From assembly GCA_041751875.1 (NCBI GenBank), contig JBGSIC010000023.1, positions 6,076 through 70,075 of the forward strand: DNA of 64,000 nucleotides, in the 5' to 3' direction. The DNA is from JBGSIC01 sp041751875 (lineage in GTDB: Bacteria > Bdellovibrionota > FAC87 > UBA2466 > JACKAF01). The translations under genes and the position numbers were made by a program. Shown here in pieces: positions 44,116-53,105 of this stretch (its first letter is position 1; every line of letters starts with the position of its first letter). The notes below the pieces were generated by a model. That model saw only the letters and a program-made list of their open reading frames with translations. It was not told where the DNA came from and did not search any database.

Positions 44116-44514
44116 ATGGCAGCAGCAGAAGTGATTTTAGCGACGGGTCGACGAAAGAGCGCGAATGCACGCGTTCGTTTATTCCCCTCTGGCGACGGCA
44201 CGATTGAAATCAACGGCCGTCCGATGGAAGAGTATTTTTGCACGGGAGCACTTCGACGCTGTGTTATGCGTCCGCTTCTGCTCACCGAAAAGGCGAAGGC
44301 CGTAAACATTAAGACCAATGTCGCCGGTGGCGGCATTTCAGGTCAGGCGGGTGCGGTAGCTCACGGGATCACCCGGGCGCTTTTAAAGCTTCAAGTCGAC
44401 CTCCGACCGGTACTCAAGGCAGAAGGCCTTGTGACACGCGATCCTCGTATGAAGGAACGCAAAAAGTACGGTCAGCCTGGTGCGCGCAAACGCTTCCAGT
44501 TCTCTAAGCGGTAA
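44116..44514 (+). CDS. rpsI: Ribosomal protein S9
   Basis: 132 residues, the usual length. LATGRRKSANARVRLFPSGDG, VKTNVAGGGISGQAGAVAHG-like segment (KTNVAGGGISGQAGAVAHGI), RALLKLQ and the C-terminal TRDPRMKERKKYGQPGARKR with terminal FSKR are conserved; the tail reaches the P-site tRNA. It begins immediately after rplM in the standard L13-S9 order. The C-terminal Lys-Arg dipeptide is intact. Confidence 0.97.
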   Translation: MAAAEVILATGRRKSANARVRLFPSGDGTIEINGRPMEEYFCTGALRRCVMRPLLLTEKAKAVNIKTNVAGGGISGQAGAVAHGITRALLKLQVDLRPVLKAEGLVTRDPRMKERKKYGQPGARKRFQFSKR

Positions 44515-44617
44515 CCATCCCACGCCTCGGGCAACCCCGCGCTTTCATTCTTTGTTAAAAATTGCGGCCGTTGTGCGCGGTTTCAAGGAAAGCAACGAGA
44601 AGGCATTCTCCCGTTTC

Positions 44618-46045
44618 TTAGTAAAGCGTATACCGAACCGCGCCTCCAATCCCAAACAAGTCGACGTCAGATCCGGAAGTATTAAGGTGATTTGTCACCC
44701 GCGCGTAACGTGCTGAACCTTCCACTTCCCATTTTCCCCATCGACGGCGCAAGCCGGCTTCCCCGCCTATTCTCTTTTCCGTCTCAAGCGGTGCCGTGGG
44801 ATTGAGTAAACGTGTCTCCGTAAAAACCCCCACCATTGCTTCCCACTGTTTTTGAAGAGCGACTCCCAAATCCACGTAGACGCCAAAAGCATCCTGCCCC
44901 AGCGGATGCCCCAACGGGGTGTTCTCGTATACCAACCCTTGAGTCCAGAATCCGTCTTCGTAAGCGCGCCGCGCCGTCTTCACTATCTCCAAGCGCAATG
45001 TAGCGTCGCCCAGTCGAGGAGCAAAGGCGCCGACCAGAAAGCTAGCCTCGCTGGGTCCACTCAAAAGAACCTGCCCATAAACTTTTGCCACAAAACTGGG
45101 TAGCCATGCATCCACATGCAGGGCGATCGCCTTATTGGCCAGAGACGGGGAAGACGCGTAGAAAAGCATCTTCGCCAAATCGCCTAGCCCCACAGGGGGA
45201 GCTCCGGAGCCTCCAAACTGATGCAAATGCACTACGCCCACTTCCAGCCAACTGTTGAGCAGCCAGTCTATTCCCACGCCCAACAATTCTGCGTTCGGAA
45301 CAGCAAGGCCTTTGCCTTGGTTGGGCGCGTACCAAATCTCGCCCCTGAAAGTGCCCCACCCTCCCATGGCAAGAGGCCGCAGCCCCAAGCGAACTCGGTC
45401 CACCGCGCGAGCCGCAGGGGAGTAAAGAAGACTTCCGTGAAAAGTATTTCCGAACTGTAAGGCGTTGCGCCCGTAACTGAGTTCAACCTGACCATAGTTC
45501 ACGCCGACAAAACCTTCTTGAAGATAAGCATCTGCCTGCCAGTTCTGATACTGCCACCAACCCAGTACCACCCCCGGAGTCATGCCGACGGAAAATCCCC
45601 AAGGGTTTCCCCCACCCATAGCAGCGAGATTCGCCTCGAGCAGAAAGTTGCCCCCGTCACCCACGGGTCTGCCTTGTTGAAAAGGAAAGAGCCCCACTAC
45701 CTGGCCCTGCGTGCCGCGAAGGGAAACCGAATCTTGCGGTAACATCCACATCCGAAAACGAAGTTGATTGGCAAGGCGCGGACTTTTCAGAAAGTATGTC
45801 TTTTGCAACAGCCACTCCGGCGCCGTACAAGTGCTTCCGTCAGGAAGAAAGATTCCCGCTCTAAGATCATCATAGGTCTGCGGTTGGAGAATCGTGGGGA
45901 CGGATCGCAGACAACCATAGCCTTTGAGTTGGTCGTAGAGTCCGTAGACAAAATGCCCTGGAGAAACGGGGGTAGAAGGAGCTGAGAAAGCTTCGGGGGT
46001 CGCGATCACTGCGAACCAGCCCATTATCCAAATTAAAAGTCTCAT
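44618..46045 (-). CDS. Wzi-like capsule assembly outer-membrane protein
   Basis: 475 residues with signal peptide (MRLLIWIMGWFAVIATPEAFSA). The mature protein is a large beta barrel: strands such as FRMWMLPQDSVSLRGTQGQV, WGFSVGMTPGVVLGWWQYQN, GFVGVNYGQVELSYGRN and the closing GVGGAVRYTLY-like end. Length and order resemble the Wzi family, which binds capsular polysaccharide at the surface. The terminal residue is Tyr. Stand-alone, divergent from the YkgJ-type gene. Family call is from pattern, not alignment. Confidence 0.65.
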   Translation of the reverse strand: MRLLIWIMGWFAVIATPEAFSAPSTPVSPGHFVYGLYDQLKGYGCLRSVPTILQPQTYDDLRAGIFLPDGSTCTAPEWLLQKTYFLKSPRLANQLRFRMWMLPQDSVSLRGTQGQVVGLFPFQQGRPVGDGGNFLLEANLAAMGGGNPWGFSVGMTPGVVLGWWQYQNWQADAYLQEGFVGVNYGQVELSYGRNALQFGNTFHGSLLYSPAARAVDRVRLGLRPLAMGGWGTFRGEIWYAPNQGKGLAVPNAELLGVGIDWLLNSWLEVGVVHLHQFGGSGAPPVGLGDLAKMLFYASSPSLANKAIALHVDAWLPSFVAKVYGQVLLSGPSEASFLVGAFAPRLGDATLRLEIVKTARRAYEDGFWTQGLVYENTPLGHPLGQDAFGVYVDLGVALQKQWEAMVGVFTETRLLNPTAPLETEKRIGGEAGLRRRWGKWEVEGSARYARVTNHLNTSGSDVDLFGIGGAVRYTLY

Positions 46046-46216
46046 TAGCCCCGTTATTCTGCAGGCTTAGCGAGCTATTGAAAAGGTTTGGCTGGCTCTT
46101 ATTTACCCAGGTGGGCTCGACTCCCGGCACGAGCCCATGCTATAACACACCACGTTAGCGACGCCTTTTTTGCCTCGTCTACGTTTTGATTTTACGTTTG
46201 AGAAATAGCTAAGTAT

Positions 46217-46678
46217 ATGAAGTCATTATCAACACAAGGGATGCTCGTTGAGGTTTCCTCAACCTCAACCTTGAAGAAGCTTTGGGCCAAGATGGTAACC
46301 CGTTATCTGCGCCGGCTGTGGGTAGTCTTAAGGATTTTACCCCCCTTTCTAAAAGTGACTTTTTCCCGTCAGGGCTTGGGCTGCGCGGAAGGCCGTACCC
46401 AGATTAGGGGCAAAGCGCGTCGCTCGTTCATTAGTTTGTTTCCCGGATGGGCAGTTCGTCTGCAGAAGAAGCACGGCATTCAAGGCGGGTGCACGAGCTG
46501 TGGAGCCAGCTGCAAGTTACTCTTTCAGTGTCCGCACTGGGATGAAACCTCGCATCTTTGCTCGGTATATGAAGACCGCCCCGATGTCTGCCGGCAGTTC
46601 CCGGTCACCCCCACCGATATTCGAGATAGAAATCTGGTTCGAAAAGATGTGCCCTGCGGTTTTACGTTTCGTTCCTAG
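46217..46678 (+). CDS. YkgJ-type cysteine-cluster protein
   Basis: 153 residues. The C-terminal half has GGCTSCGASCKLLFQCPHWD, then HLCSVYEDRPDVCRQFPV and CGFTF, the Cys pattern of the YkgJ/UPF0153 family that probably binds zinc or an iron-sulfur cluster. The N-terminal half contains an amphipathic Arg/Trp/Leu segment (KMVTRYLRRLWVVLRILPP) that may contact membrane. Start uncertain (ATG 46217 or 46244). The stop TAG belongs to the palindromic element at 46676. Confidence 0.75.
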   Translation: MKSLSTQGMLVEVSSTSTLKKLWAKMVTRYLRRLWVVLRILPPFLKVTFSRQGLGCAEGRTQIRGKARRSFISLFPGWAVRLQKKHGIQGGCTSCGASCKLLFQCPHWDETSHLCSVYEDRPDVCRQFPVTPTDIRDRNLVRKDVPCGFTFRS

Positions 46679-46711
46679 TTCCAAAAGGTGCCAGGCACCT
46701 TTTAGAACCTA
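46676..46711. repeat. Short stop-codon palindrome, copy C
   Basis: TAGTTCCAAAAGGTGCC then AGGCACCTTTTAGAACCTA. The centre GGTGCC-A-GGCACC and flanking AAAA/TTTT and TTC/GAA form a near-perfect hairpin. The left TAG is the stop of the plus gene at 46217, and the right CTA is the stop (TAG) of the minus TonB-like gene, so one element supplies both stop codons of a convergent pair. Confidence 0.8.
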
Positions 46712-47506
46712 CAAAATCCATTTCACGCCGCCAAATAGCGACTTCTCCACATGGAAGTGAAATTCAAATACAAAGGGTAGCGTTTCCGCATCTCTGTCTT
46801 TGCTCATAGGCGGGTTATCGAAAGGCTCAATCTCCCAAAACGCTTCCTTCGGGGCAGAATCAATTTCACGCACCCCACTACTCTTGATCGTGTTCATCGA
46901 AACAATATTGCCCTGCCGATCGACTTCCACTTTCAAGCGAGTCACGTAGATATTGGCTCCTAAATCATTCTCGCGCAACTTCATCGCATCGCCGAGGTGC
47001 CGGTTCCAAGGACCATAGATCTCTTCTTGGATGCGATTGAGAAAAGAAGCGTAGAGGATGGGATCGGTGTGGAGAAGCGTCTCTTGGCCCAGTTCTACGT
47101 CGTCAGGCAATACCGCGTTTTGGCTACTTCTTTGGGGAAGCAAATCCTTCATCGCTAAGCCTTCCTCGCCGTCAGGTTCCGCCGGCTGCCCCTGTTGCCC
47201 TTGCCGAAAGGGGCCTTGATTCGGACTGCGCGTTTCCTTATCCACACGATTTTTCTTCTCGCCCCCGAATCGAGCCTGCGCGTCCTTGTTTTTTTCACTC
47301 TGGTCAACGGGCCGACTCGAACGCGCAAAGGGTTTTTCGTTTACGCTATCGATCTCTATAGGCTCATGATTATCTTGAATCGCAAGGGGACGGGATTCCG
47401 GAATGTATATTTGAAAAATAAGAAGATGGAAAATACTGGCCAACAGCAACAGAAATGGCCAGCGTGCCGACCTTAGCCTATTCAGTATTTCACTTCGAGT
47501 AAGCAT
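46709..47506 (-). CDS. TonB-family protein
   Basis: 265 residues. One N-terminal helix (WPFLLLLASIFHLLIFQIYI) anchors the protein, a charged/proline-glycine linker spans the periplasm, and the C-terminal domain has TRLKVEVDRQGNIVSMNTIK then SGVREIDSAPKEAFWEI, the V-D-x-x-G pattern and helix of TonB C-terminal domains. It would transduce proton-motive force to outer-membrane receptors, or serve as a TolA-like protein. It overlaps truA by 25 bases. Its stop codon lies in palindrome copy C. Confidence 0.82.
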   Translation of the reverse strand: MLTRSEILNRLRSARWPFLLLLASIFHLLIFQIYIPESRPLAIQDNHEPIEIDSVNEKPFARSSRPVDQSEKNKDAQARFGGEKKNRVDKETRSPNQGPFRQGQQGQPAEPDGEEGLAMKDLLPQRSSQNAVLPDDVELGQETLLHTDPILYASFLNRIQEEIYGPWNRHLGDAMKLRENDLGANIYVTRLKVEVDRQGNIVSMNTIKSSGVREIDSAPKEAFWEIEPFDNPPMSKDRDAETLPFVFEFHFHVEKSLFGGVKWIL

Positions 47507-48213
47507 AATCCACAGGCGGGCAACGTCCGGCCCGCAAGTCTACGGTCACCTGAGGCGATCACGTCAGGGATCCTGCTCCCGTCGCGTCTCCCCTCGCCCA
47601 CTTCGATAACAGTCCCCACAACCGCGCGAACCATTTGCTTGAGAAAGCCACTGCCCTCGATTTCAAACCGGAAGAGCCCTCCAGGCTCCTCAAACAGCTC
47701 GAACCGATTGAGATCCCGCACCGTTGTCTTCACGGACGCTCTCGCCCCTTGAAAGCAGCGAAAGTCTTGGCGCCCCACGAACAAGGGCAGGCAACGGGCC
47801 ATGCTCTCCCAATCCAAACGACCCGGATAGAAGTATACGCGTCGATCCAGGGCGCTGGCTACTCGGGTATTCAACACACGGTACTCGTAGACCTTTCCGC
47901 GCGCATTCTTAAGCGCGTCAAAGGAAGGGTCAGCCTCTTCCGCTTGGAGGATGCGGATCGTCGTCGGCAATAGGGCGTTAAGCGCCTTACGCCACTGGTC
48001 CGGGGTCATTGCCGAAGGCGCACGAAAATTTGCCACCTGAGCGCGTGCGTGAACGCCAGCGTCAGTGCGTCCCGCTCCGCGGACAAAGACATACTCCCCG
48101 GTAACTCTTTGAATCGCTTTTTCTAGGGTTTCTTGAATGGAGGGCCCGTTGGTCTGGATCTGCCACCCAACGAAGGGTTCACCGTCGTACTCAATGGTAA
48201 TTCGAATATTCAA
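47482..48213 (-). CDS. truA: tRNA pseudouridine(38-40) synthase
   Basis: 243 residues from TTG 48213, five bases after the asd stop. IRITIEYDGEPFVGWQIQ, VRGAGRTDAGVHARAQVANF (catalytic Asp), YEYRVLN and GSGFLKQMVRAVVG (RNA-binding Lys/Met) are TruA motifs. The frame is open a further 32 codons upstream, into asd, but that sequence does not look like TruA and I reject it. It modifies U38-U40 in tRNA anticodon stems. Confidence 0.95.
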   Translation of the reverse strand: MNIRITIEYDGEPFVGWQIQTNGPSIQETLEKAIQRVTGEYVFVRGAGRTDAGVHARAQVANFRAPSAMTPDQWRKALNALLPTTIRILQAEEADPSFDALKNARGKVYEYRVLNTRVASALDRRVYFYPGRLDWESMARCLPLFVGRQDFRCFQGARASVKTTVRDLNRFELFEEPGGLFRFEIEGSGFLKQMVRAVVGTVIEVGEGRRDGSRIPDVIASGDRRLAGRTLPACGLCLLEVKY

Positions 48214-48218
48214 GTCGT

Positions 48219-49259
48219 TTAGTTCAAACTGCGGTACGCGTAGAGAACTTCTAAGCTCTCCAGCACGTTCAAGGCCGCACCCTTTCGGAGATTGTCGGCA
48301 ATCACCCAAAAGTTCAGACCGCTTTTAACCGAACTATCTCTGCGGATTCGCCCCACCAACGTTTCATTGCCCTTGGTGGCGTCCATGTTCGTCGGATAAA
48401 TCTGATGCTCCGGTTGATCCACCACTTTGACAGCCGGAAATTTTTCAAGAAGCTCGCGAATTTCTTCAATCGAACCAAACTCTTTTTTAAACTCCACATT
48501 CACACTGATGCCGTGACTGCTAAAAGTGGGAACCCGAACGGCGGTAGAAGATACGCGAAGATCGGGAAGGTCCAAAATCTTACGAAGTTCCTTTACGACC
48601 TTCTCTTCTTCCGAGGAGTTACCATTTTCCAGAATGGAACCGATCTGAGGAATGCAGTTAAACGCAATCCGGTGGGGAAACACTTCGTTCGTCGTCGTTT
48701 TTCCATTCATCAATTGAATGGTTTGTTCCGAAAGTTCCTGCATGGCCTTGCTACCGGCTCCCGAAACCGACTGGTAGGTCGAAACAACAACGCGCTCAAG
48801 CCCGTAGACTTCCATCAATGGCTTAAGCACCATCGCAACCGGTGTGGTCGAACAGTTTGGCGTCGCGATAATTTTGCCTTCAAAGTCTTTGAGCTCGGCG
48901 CCGTTGATCTGAGGAACTGTCAAAGGCACGCCCGGATCCATGCGATAGAGATCAGAATCATCAATCACAGTGCAACCGGCATCGAGGGCGTAAGGAATAT
49001 ATTTCTTGCTGATTTCTTTGGGAACGCTAAAAAAGGCGATTTCAGAACCTTCAAAACTCTCGGGAGTCAGCACGTCAACTATCTGCGGCCCCCCCTGATG
49101 TTCGATGGTTTCCCCGCTCGATCGTTCCGAAGCCAAAAGACGAATCCGAGGAATCTTCACTTTATAGTCATCTAAAATTTCCAAAAACTCACGTCCCACC
49201 AAACCGGTGGCGCCTACTAAAGCCAGACCTTGGATTTTCTCTAAATGACTAAACCGCAC
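48219..49259 (-). CDS. asd: Aspartate-semialdehyde dehydrogenase
   Basis: 346 residues. GTG start with GAGGAG seven bases upstream. LALVGATGLVGREFLEIL (NADP motif), ASERSSGETIEHQGG, IIATPNCSTTPVAMVLKPL (catalytic Cys) and STYQSVSGAGSKAMQEL, with HGISVNVEFKKE near the end, match the Asd of lysine/threonine/methionine biosynthesis. It makes aspartate semialdehyde, needed for diaminopimelate. The Cys and its neighbouring His segment are intact. Confidence 0.96.
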   Translation of the reverse strand: MRFSHLEKIQGLALVGATGLVGREFLEILDDYKVKIPRIRLLASERSSGETIEHQGGPQIVDVLTPESFEGSEIAFFSVPKEISKKYIPYALDAGCTVIDDSDLYRMDPGVPLTVPQINGAELKDFEGKIIATPNCSTTPVAMVLKPLMEVYGLERVVVSTYQSVSGAGSKAMQELSEQTIQLMNGKTTTNEVFPHRIAFNCIPQIGSILENGNSSEEEKVVKELRKILDLPDLRVSSTAVRVPTFSSHGISVNVEFKKEFGSIEEIRELLEKFPAVKVVDQPEHQIYPTNMDATKGNETLVGRIRRDSSVKSGLNFWVIADNLRKGAALNVLESLEVLYAYRSLN

Positions 49260-49345
49260 CTTAATTCTCCTCTGTTCCTAGACTGGCCGCCAACCTAGCA
49301 CAGAGACGCGGGCAAGGAAGCGGAAAATTTAAATCCTCAATTGTA

Positions 49346-50119
49346 TTAACTACTTGTGTGGTCGTCGGGGATGGGGCGATGCCGGACTTCTTTGCGAAAA
49401 AGCTTACGCTTAACAAAAACCAAAACCTCTCGAAACGGCGCCCAGAGCACGTAGGCAGCTACTATGGATGCGAACGCGACTTCAGGGTGAACTGTGACAA
49501 AAGCGACCACCATCACCAGAAGAACGAGATGAAAGAAAGAGCGGTTGTGCCGCAAATCCATGTCTTTTGAACTGCGGTAGCGAACATTGCTGACCATCAA
49601 GAATCCGAGAAAAAAAGACAGGATCAGAAAAATTGTCTGCTCTTTGGGGAAGGGTTGGCTTTGGTACATGATCACCAGGGTGGCAATCATCGCAGCGGCG
49701 CCGGGAATGGGCAGGCCCAAAAAATAACTCTTCGGCATTTCTTCTGACATCGAATTAAAACGCGCCAGTCGCAAGGCACCGCAAGCCGCAAAGAAAAAAG
49801 CCGCCGCCCAACCCAGTCGTCCTAAGGGTTGGAGCTGCCAAACATAACAAAGCAGTGCAGGTGCCAAGCCAAACGACACCACATCGGCCAAAGAATCGTA
49901 CTCCATTCCAAACTGGGTCATGCTGCCCGTGATGCGTGCCACACGCCCATCGAGCAAATCAAACACTCCTGCCAGGAGAATCGCGTAAGCCGCTTTTTCA
50001 AACGATTCATTAAAGCTGTGAATGATGGAGTAGAAACCGCAAAAGAGAGTGCCCGTCGTAAAGAGACTCGGCAGCATCAAAATGTAGGCTTTCTTTCTTT
50101 TCTTGTCTCGAACCACCAT
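49346..50119 (-). CDS. pssA: CDP-diacylglycerol-serine O-phosphatidyltransferase
   Basis: 257 residues with about six to eight hydrophobic helices. The CDP-alcohol phosphotransferase signature D-G-x2-A-R-x8-G-x3-D-x3-D is seen in LLDGRVARITGSMTQFGMEY then DSLAD. LLDGRVARITG with FARFNS-like RLARFNSMSEEMP fits the bacterial PssA (TIGR00473-type) group. It makes phosphatidylserine, which the psd product 7 bases upstream decarboxylates to phosphatidylethanolamine. Confidence 0.94.
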   Translation of the reverse strand: MVVRDKKRKKAYILMLPSLFTTGTLFCGFYSIIHSFNESFEKAAYAILLAGVFDLLDGRVARITGSMTQFGMEYDSLADVVSFGLAPALLCYVWQLQPLGRLGWAAAFFFAACGALRLARFNSMSEEMPKSYFLGLPIPGAAAMIATLVIMYQSQPFPKEQTIFLILSFFLGFLMVSNVRYRSSKDMDLRHNRSFFHLVLLVMVVAFVTVHPEVAFASIVAAYVLWAPFREVLVFVKRKLFRKEVRHRPIPDDHTSS

Positions 50120-50126
50120 TGAGAAG

Positions 50127-50789
50127 CTACTCTTCCTGTCCGCCCTCGTTCAGTTTCGCAAGAACGCTTTCTCCGCCTAGTACTTTCTCACCCTCTTGAA
50201 CTGTCACTTTGGCGTCCAGAGGAAGGTAAACATCACAGCGGGATCCAAAACGGATTAGGCCGAACCGCTGTCCTTTGAGGATAAAAGTTCCCGGCGTCGG
50301 ATAACAAACGATTCGTCGAGCGACCAATCCCGCTACCTGAACAAAAACAATTTTTTCGTTGTTTGGCGTTTCTAAAAGAATGGCGTTTCGTTCATTTTCT
50401 TCCGAGGCGCGATCTTCAAAAGCCGCCATAAAGCGACCTCGATGATACTTAATATCGCGCACGGTTCCGTCTAAGGGCACACGGTTAACGTGTACATCAA
50501 AGAGCGACATGAAAATGCTGATTTTTTTGCAACGCGTGTGTAGAAATTCTGATTCCTCGGCTTCCCCAACGAAAATCACTTTCCCATCAGCTGGCGAGGC
50601 GACCGAAGCCCGTCCCACCGGCGGAAGTCGCTCAGGATTCCGAAAAAAGAAAACGACGTAGGCAGAAAGCGCCGCAAAGATGAGAGCGGCTGACCAAACC
50701 CCACCGGCCGCAAACCCGATCATTCCAATCAGGCAGACTATGACAAAGGGAAACCCTTCTTTAACTACGGGGATGCCTTCGTTTTTCAA
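50127..50789 (-). CDS. psd: Phosphatidylserine decarboxylase, short form
   Basis: 220 residues. ASPADGKVIFVGEAEE, KISIFMSLFDVHVNRVPLDG and GLIRFGSRCDVYLPLDA are diagnostic: the enzyme self-cleaves at Gly-Ser to form a pyruvoyl group. This is the short archaetidylserine/PSD-B-like type common beside pssA. The TTG start overlaps the TGA of the small ORF upstream by 4 bases (TTGA). Two N-terminal hydrophobic helices place it at the membrane. Confidence 0.93.
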   Translation of the reverse strand: MKNEGIPVVKEGFPFVIVCLIGMIGFAAGGVWSAALIFAALSAYVVFFFRNPERLPPVGRASVASPADGKVIFVGEAEESEFLHTRCKKISIFMSLFDVHVNRVPLDGTVRDIKYHRGRFMAAFEDRASEENERNAILLETPNNEKIVFVQVAGLVARRIVCYPTPGTFILKGQRFGLIRFGSRCDVYLPLDAKVTVQEGEKVLGGESVLAKLNEGGQEE

Positions 50790-50983
50790 GGATTGTTTTC
50801 CGAGCTGTCGCTACCGGATTCTTCGACTTCTGATTCTTCCAAGTCGTAGGACACCCACTCTAGGTTGTTGGCGTCGTCGGGCAGCTGCGCGAGATGGGCT
50901 TTTAATTCGCTATCTTTCACCAAACCTTTGGCAACGTTTCTATCAACGATACGCGAATCATAAAGACGGGGATTTTTTTCCAT
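50786..50983 (-). CDS. Small acidic protein upstream of psd
   Basis: 65 residues: MEKNPRLYDSRIVDRNVAKG, then LVKDSELKAHLAQLPDDANN and an acidic Ser/Glu tail (EESEVEESGSDSSENNP). No signal or membrane segment. It lies 55 bases after ftsH and overlaps the psd start by 4 bases, so it is very likely translated in the operon. No family is recognised; the basic-then-acidic layout suggests a small binding protein or regulator. Confidence 0.75.
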   Translation of the reverse strand: MEKNPRLYDSRIVDRNVAKGLVKDSELKAHLAQLPDDANNLEWVSYDLEESEVEESGSDSSENNP

Positions 50984-51038
50984 ACTTTCCTCTTACTCTT
51001 TCGGGCACATAACCTTTAGGGTCCAGGATGCTACCGGC

Positions 51039-53105
51039 TTAGACTGGCGTAGGCAAGTCCTGGTCGAGAGCAGGAGGCTGAATGACCTCCCCCGCCGGAC
51101 CCTTATCGCTTAACACTTTCTCAATAGCAGCTTCTTCGGCAGCAGTCAGTTTCTGCCCTTCAGGAGCCTTTTCTTCATAGTCCTTGATCATTTGAAGGAG
51201 TTCTTTCCCTTCGATCACTTCCTTCTCGTACAAAATGCCCGAGATATGGACCAAAAGAGCCTTCTTGGAGGTCACAATATCGGTCACACGCGTGTGGGCC
51301 TCTTGAAGGATGCGTTTAATCTCTTCATCCACCAGAACACCAGTGGCCTCACTGTAATCGCGGGTCGAACCGCCGCCGCCCATGCCTTGGAGGAAGGTAG
51401 GCCGCTCCGACACCAAAGTCCGCTGTCCCAACGTCGGGCTCATACCAAATTCCATTACCATTCGCTTCGCGATATCTGTGGCTTTCTGAAGGTCATCTGA
51501 GGCACCGGTCGAAGCCTCGTAAAACACGACTTCTTCCGCTACGCGCCCCCCTAGAAGGATATCAATGCGAGCTAAAAGCTCCTCGCGGGTCATCAGGTAG
51601 CGGTCTTCCTTGGGAAGATTGAGTGTGTACCCCAAGGCACCAAAGCCACGCGGAATAATAGAAACTTTGTGAACGGGATCTGCGCCCTTCGTAAAACAGG
51701 TAACCAGCGCATGGCCCATCTCATGATGAGCCACTATCCGCTTCTCTTTCTCATTGATCAAACGCGTCTTCTTTTGCAGTCCCGCCATCACGCGGTCAAT
51801 CGCTTCATCAAAATCGGTGATTTTAACGATGTCTTGTCCCTTGCGAACCGCAAGAAGAGCCGCCTCATTCACGACGTTTGCCAAGTCAGCACCAGCAAAA
51901 CCAGGAGTGCGCGCTGCCACAATGTGGAGATCGATGTCTTTATCCACTTTCACATTCTTGCAGTGCAACCGAATGATTTCTTCGCGACCCTTCACATCGG
52001 GACGATCCACCAGTACCTGGCGATCGAAACGGCCCGCACGAAGCAGAGCCGGATCAAGCGTTTCGGGGCGGTTTGTCGCCGCCATAATGATGACACCCGT
52101 TCGCGTATCAAACCCGTCCATTTCCACAAGTAATTGGTTGAGGGTTTGTTCCCGTTCGTCGTGGCCACCCATCGGGGAAACACTGCTGCGGACTTTTCCG
52201 ATGGCATCGAGCTCATCGATAAAAATAATGCAGGGGGATTTTTCCATCGCCTGAGCGAAGAGGTCTCGCACGCGCGCGGCACCGACACCTACAAACATTT
52301 CCACGAATTCCGAACCGCTCAAACTAAAGAACGGCACATCGGCTTCGCCTGCCACCGCACGCGCTAAAAGCGTTTTACCCGTTCCCGGAGGGCCCACGAG
52401 CAAAATCCCCTTTGGAATCTTGCCACCGATCGCGCGGAACTTTTCCGGCGTTTTCAAAAACTCGATAATTTCCTGAAGTTCTTCCTTCGCTTCGTCCACG
52501 CCCGCTACATCATTGAACGTGACCTTTTTAGCGTCGTCAGCCACAAGCTTCGCACGATTTTTTCCGAAGCTCATCAGCCCCGCGCCGGGTCCCATTTTGA
52601 ACGCGCGCGAGAAAAGAAAGCGCCAAACAAAAATAAGGATGAGGAAAGGCAAAATCCAGTGAAGGAAAAGATTCTTGAGGCCTTCATCTTCCGCGCCAAA
52701 AGCGACGCCTTTTTCTTCCATGAGCTTAATCAAACCCGGATCCTCGCCCCAGAACGCCACATAATAGGTCTTGGGAACACGAGAGAGAGAGGGTTTAAAG
52801 GGTTCCGCCGGAGCCGCTTCCGTGAAACCCTTATAGGTTCCCGCCGTCACAACAACGCGTTTGATTTCGCCCGATTCAATCTTCTTCTTAAAATCGCTGT
52901 ACTCTACCTGCTTCGATGCGAAGTCAGGGCGTGAGTAAATAGACACCAAAAGAATCACCGCAACGCCGAAAAGAATCCATGTCCAAAGACTATTGCGATT
53001 CTGTGGAAGGTTGGGTCGCTTGGGCCCTAACTTCTTGGGGTTTTGATTAGGACCTGACCGTGAAGTTTTCTGGTTTTTTTTCAATGAAGACACCCTTTGA
53101 GCCAT
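51039..53105 (-). CDS. ftsH: ATP-dependent zinc metalloprotease FtsH
   Basis: 688 residues. A 40-residue basic N-terminal tail, two membrane helices (about 42-57, 150-166), then AAA+: Walker A GPPGTGKT at 238-245, Walker B IIFIDELDAIG, SRH motif around RPGRFDRQVLVDRPD-like ALLRAGRFDRQV. The protease has HHEMGHAL (zinc HExxH). FtsH degrades misfolded membrane proteins and regulators such as LpxC, whose lipid A role fits the phospholipid genes downstream. The first gene of the minus-strand operon. Confidence 0.97.
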   Translation of the reverse strand: MAQRVSSLKKNQKTSRSGPNQNPKKLGPKRPNLPQNRNSLWTWILFGVAVILLVSIYSRPDFASKQVEYSDFKKKIESGEIKRVVVTAGTYKGFTEAAPAEPFKPSLSRVPKTYYVAFWGEDPGLIKLMEEKGVAFGAEDEGLKNLFLHWILPFLILIFVWRFLFSRAFKMGPGAGLMSFGKNRAKLVADDAKKVTFNDVAGVDEAKEELQEIIEFLKTPEKFRAIGGKIPKGILLVGPPGTGKTLLARAVAGEADVPFFSLSGSEFVEMFVGVGAARVRDLFAQAMEKSPCIIFIDELDAIGKVRSSVSPMGGHDEREQTLNQLLVEMDGFDTRTGVIIMAATNRPETLDPALLRAGRFDRQVLVDRPDVKGREEIIRLHCKNVKVDKDIDLHIVAARTPGFAGADLANVVNEAALLAVRKGQDIVKITDFDEAIDRVMAGLQKKTRLINEKEKRIVAHHEMGHALVTCFTKGADPVHKVSIIPRGFGALGYTLNLPKEDRYLMTREELLARIDILLGGRVAEEVVFYEASTGASDDLQKATDIAKRMVMEFGMSPTLGQRTLVSERPTFLQGMGGGGSTRDYSEATGVLVDEEIKRILQEAHTRVTDIVTSKKALLVHISGILYEKEVIEGKELLQMIKDYEEKAPEGQKLTAAEEAAIEKVLSDKGPAGEVIQPPALDQDLPTPV

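Noticed and set aside
46111..46141. tRNA-like 3' half with GGGCTCG and CGAGCCC arms
   Set aside because: The T-loop-like CTCGACT and acceptor-like tail occur, but no D arm, anticodon or matching 5' acceptor precede it. It is only an inverted repeat (46113-46136).
48405..49175. 256-codon open frame on the plus strand antisense to asd
   Set aside because: It mirrors the coding strand of a strongly conserved asd, has no ribosome-binding site or recognisable domain, and the frame is explained by codon bias in the gene opposite.
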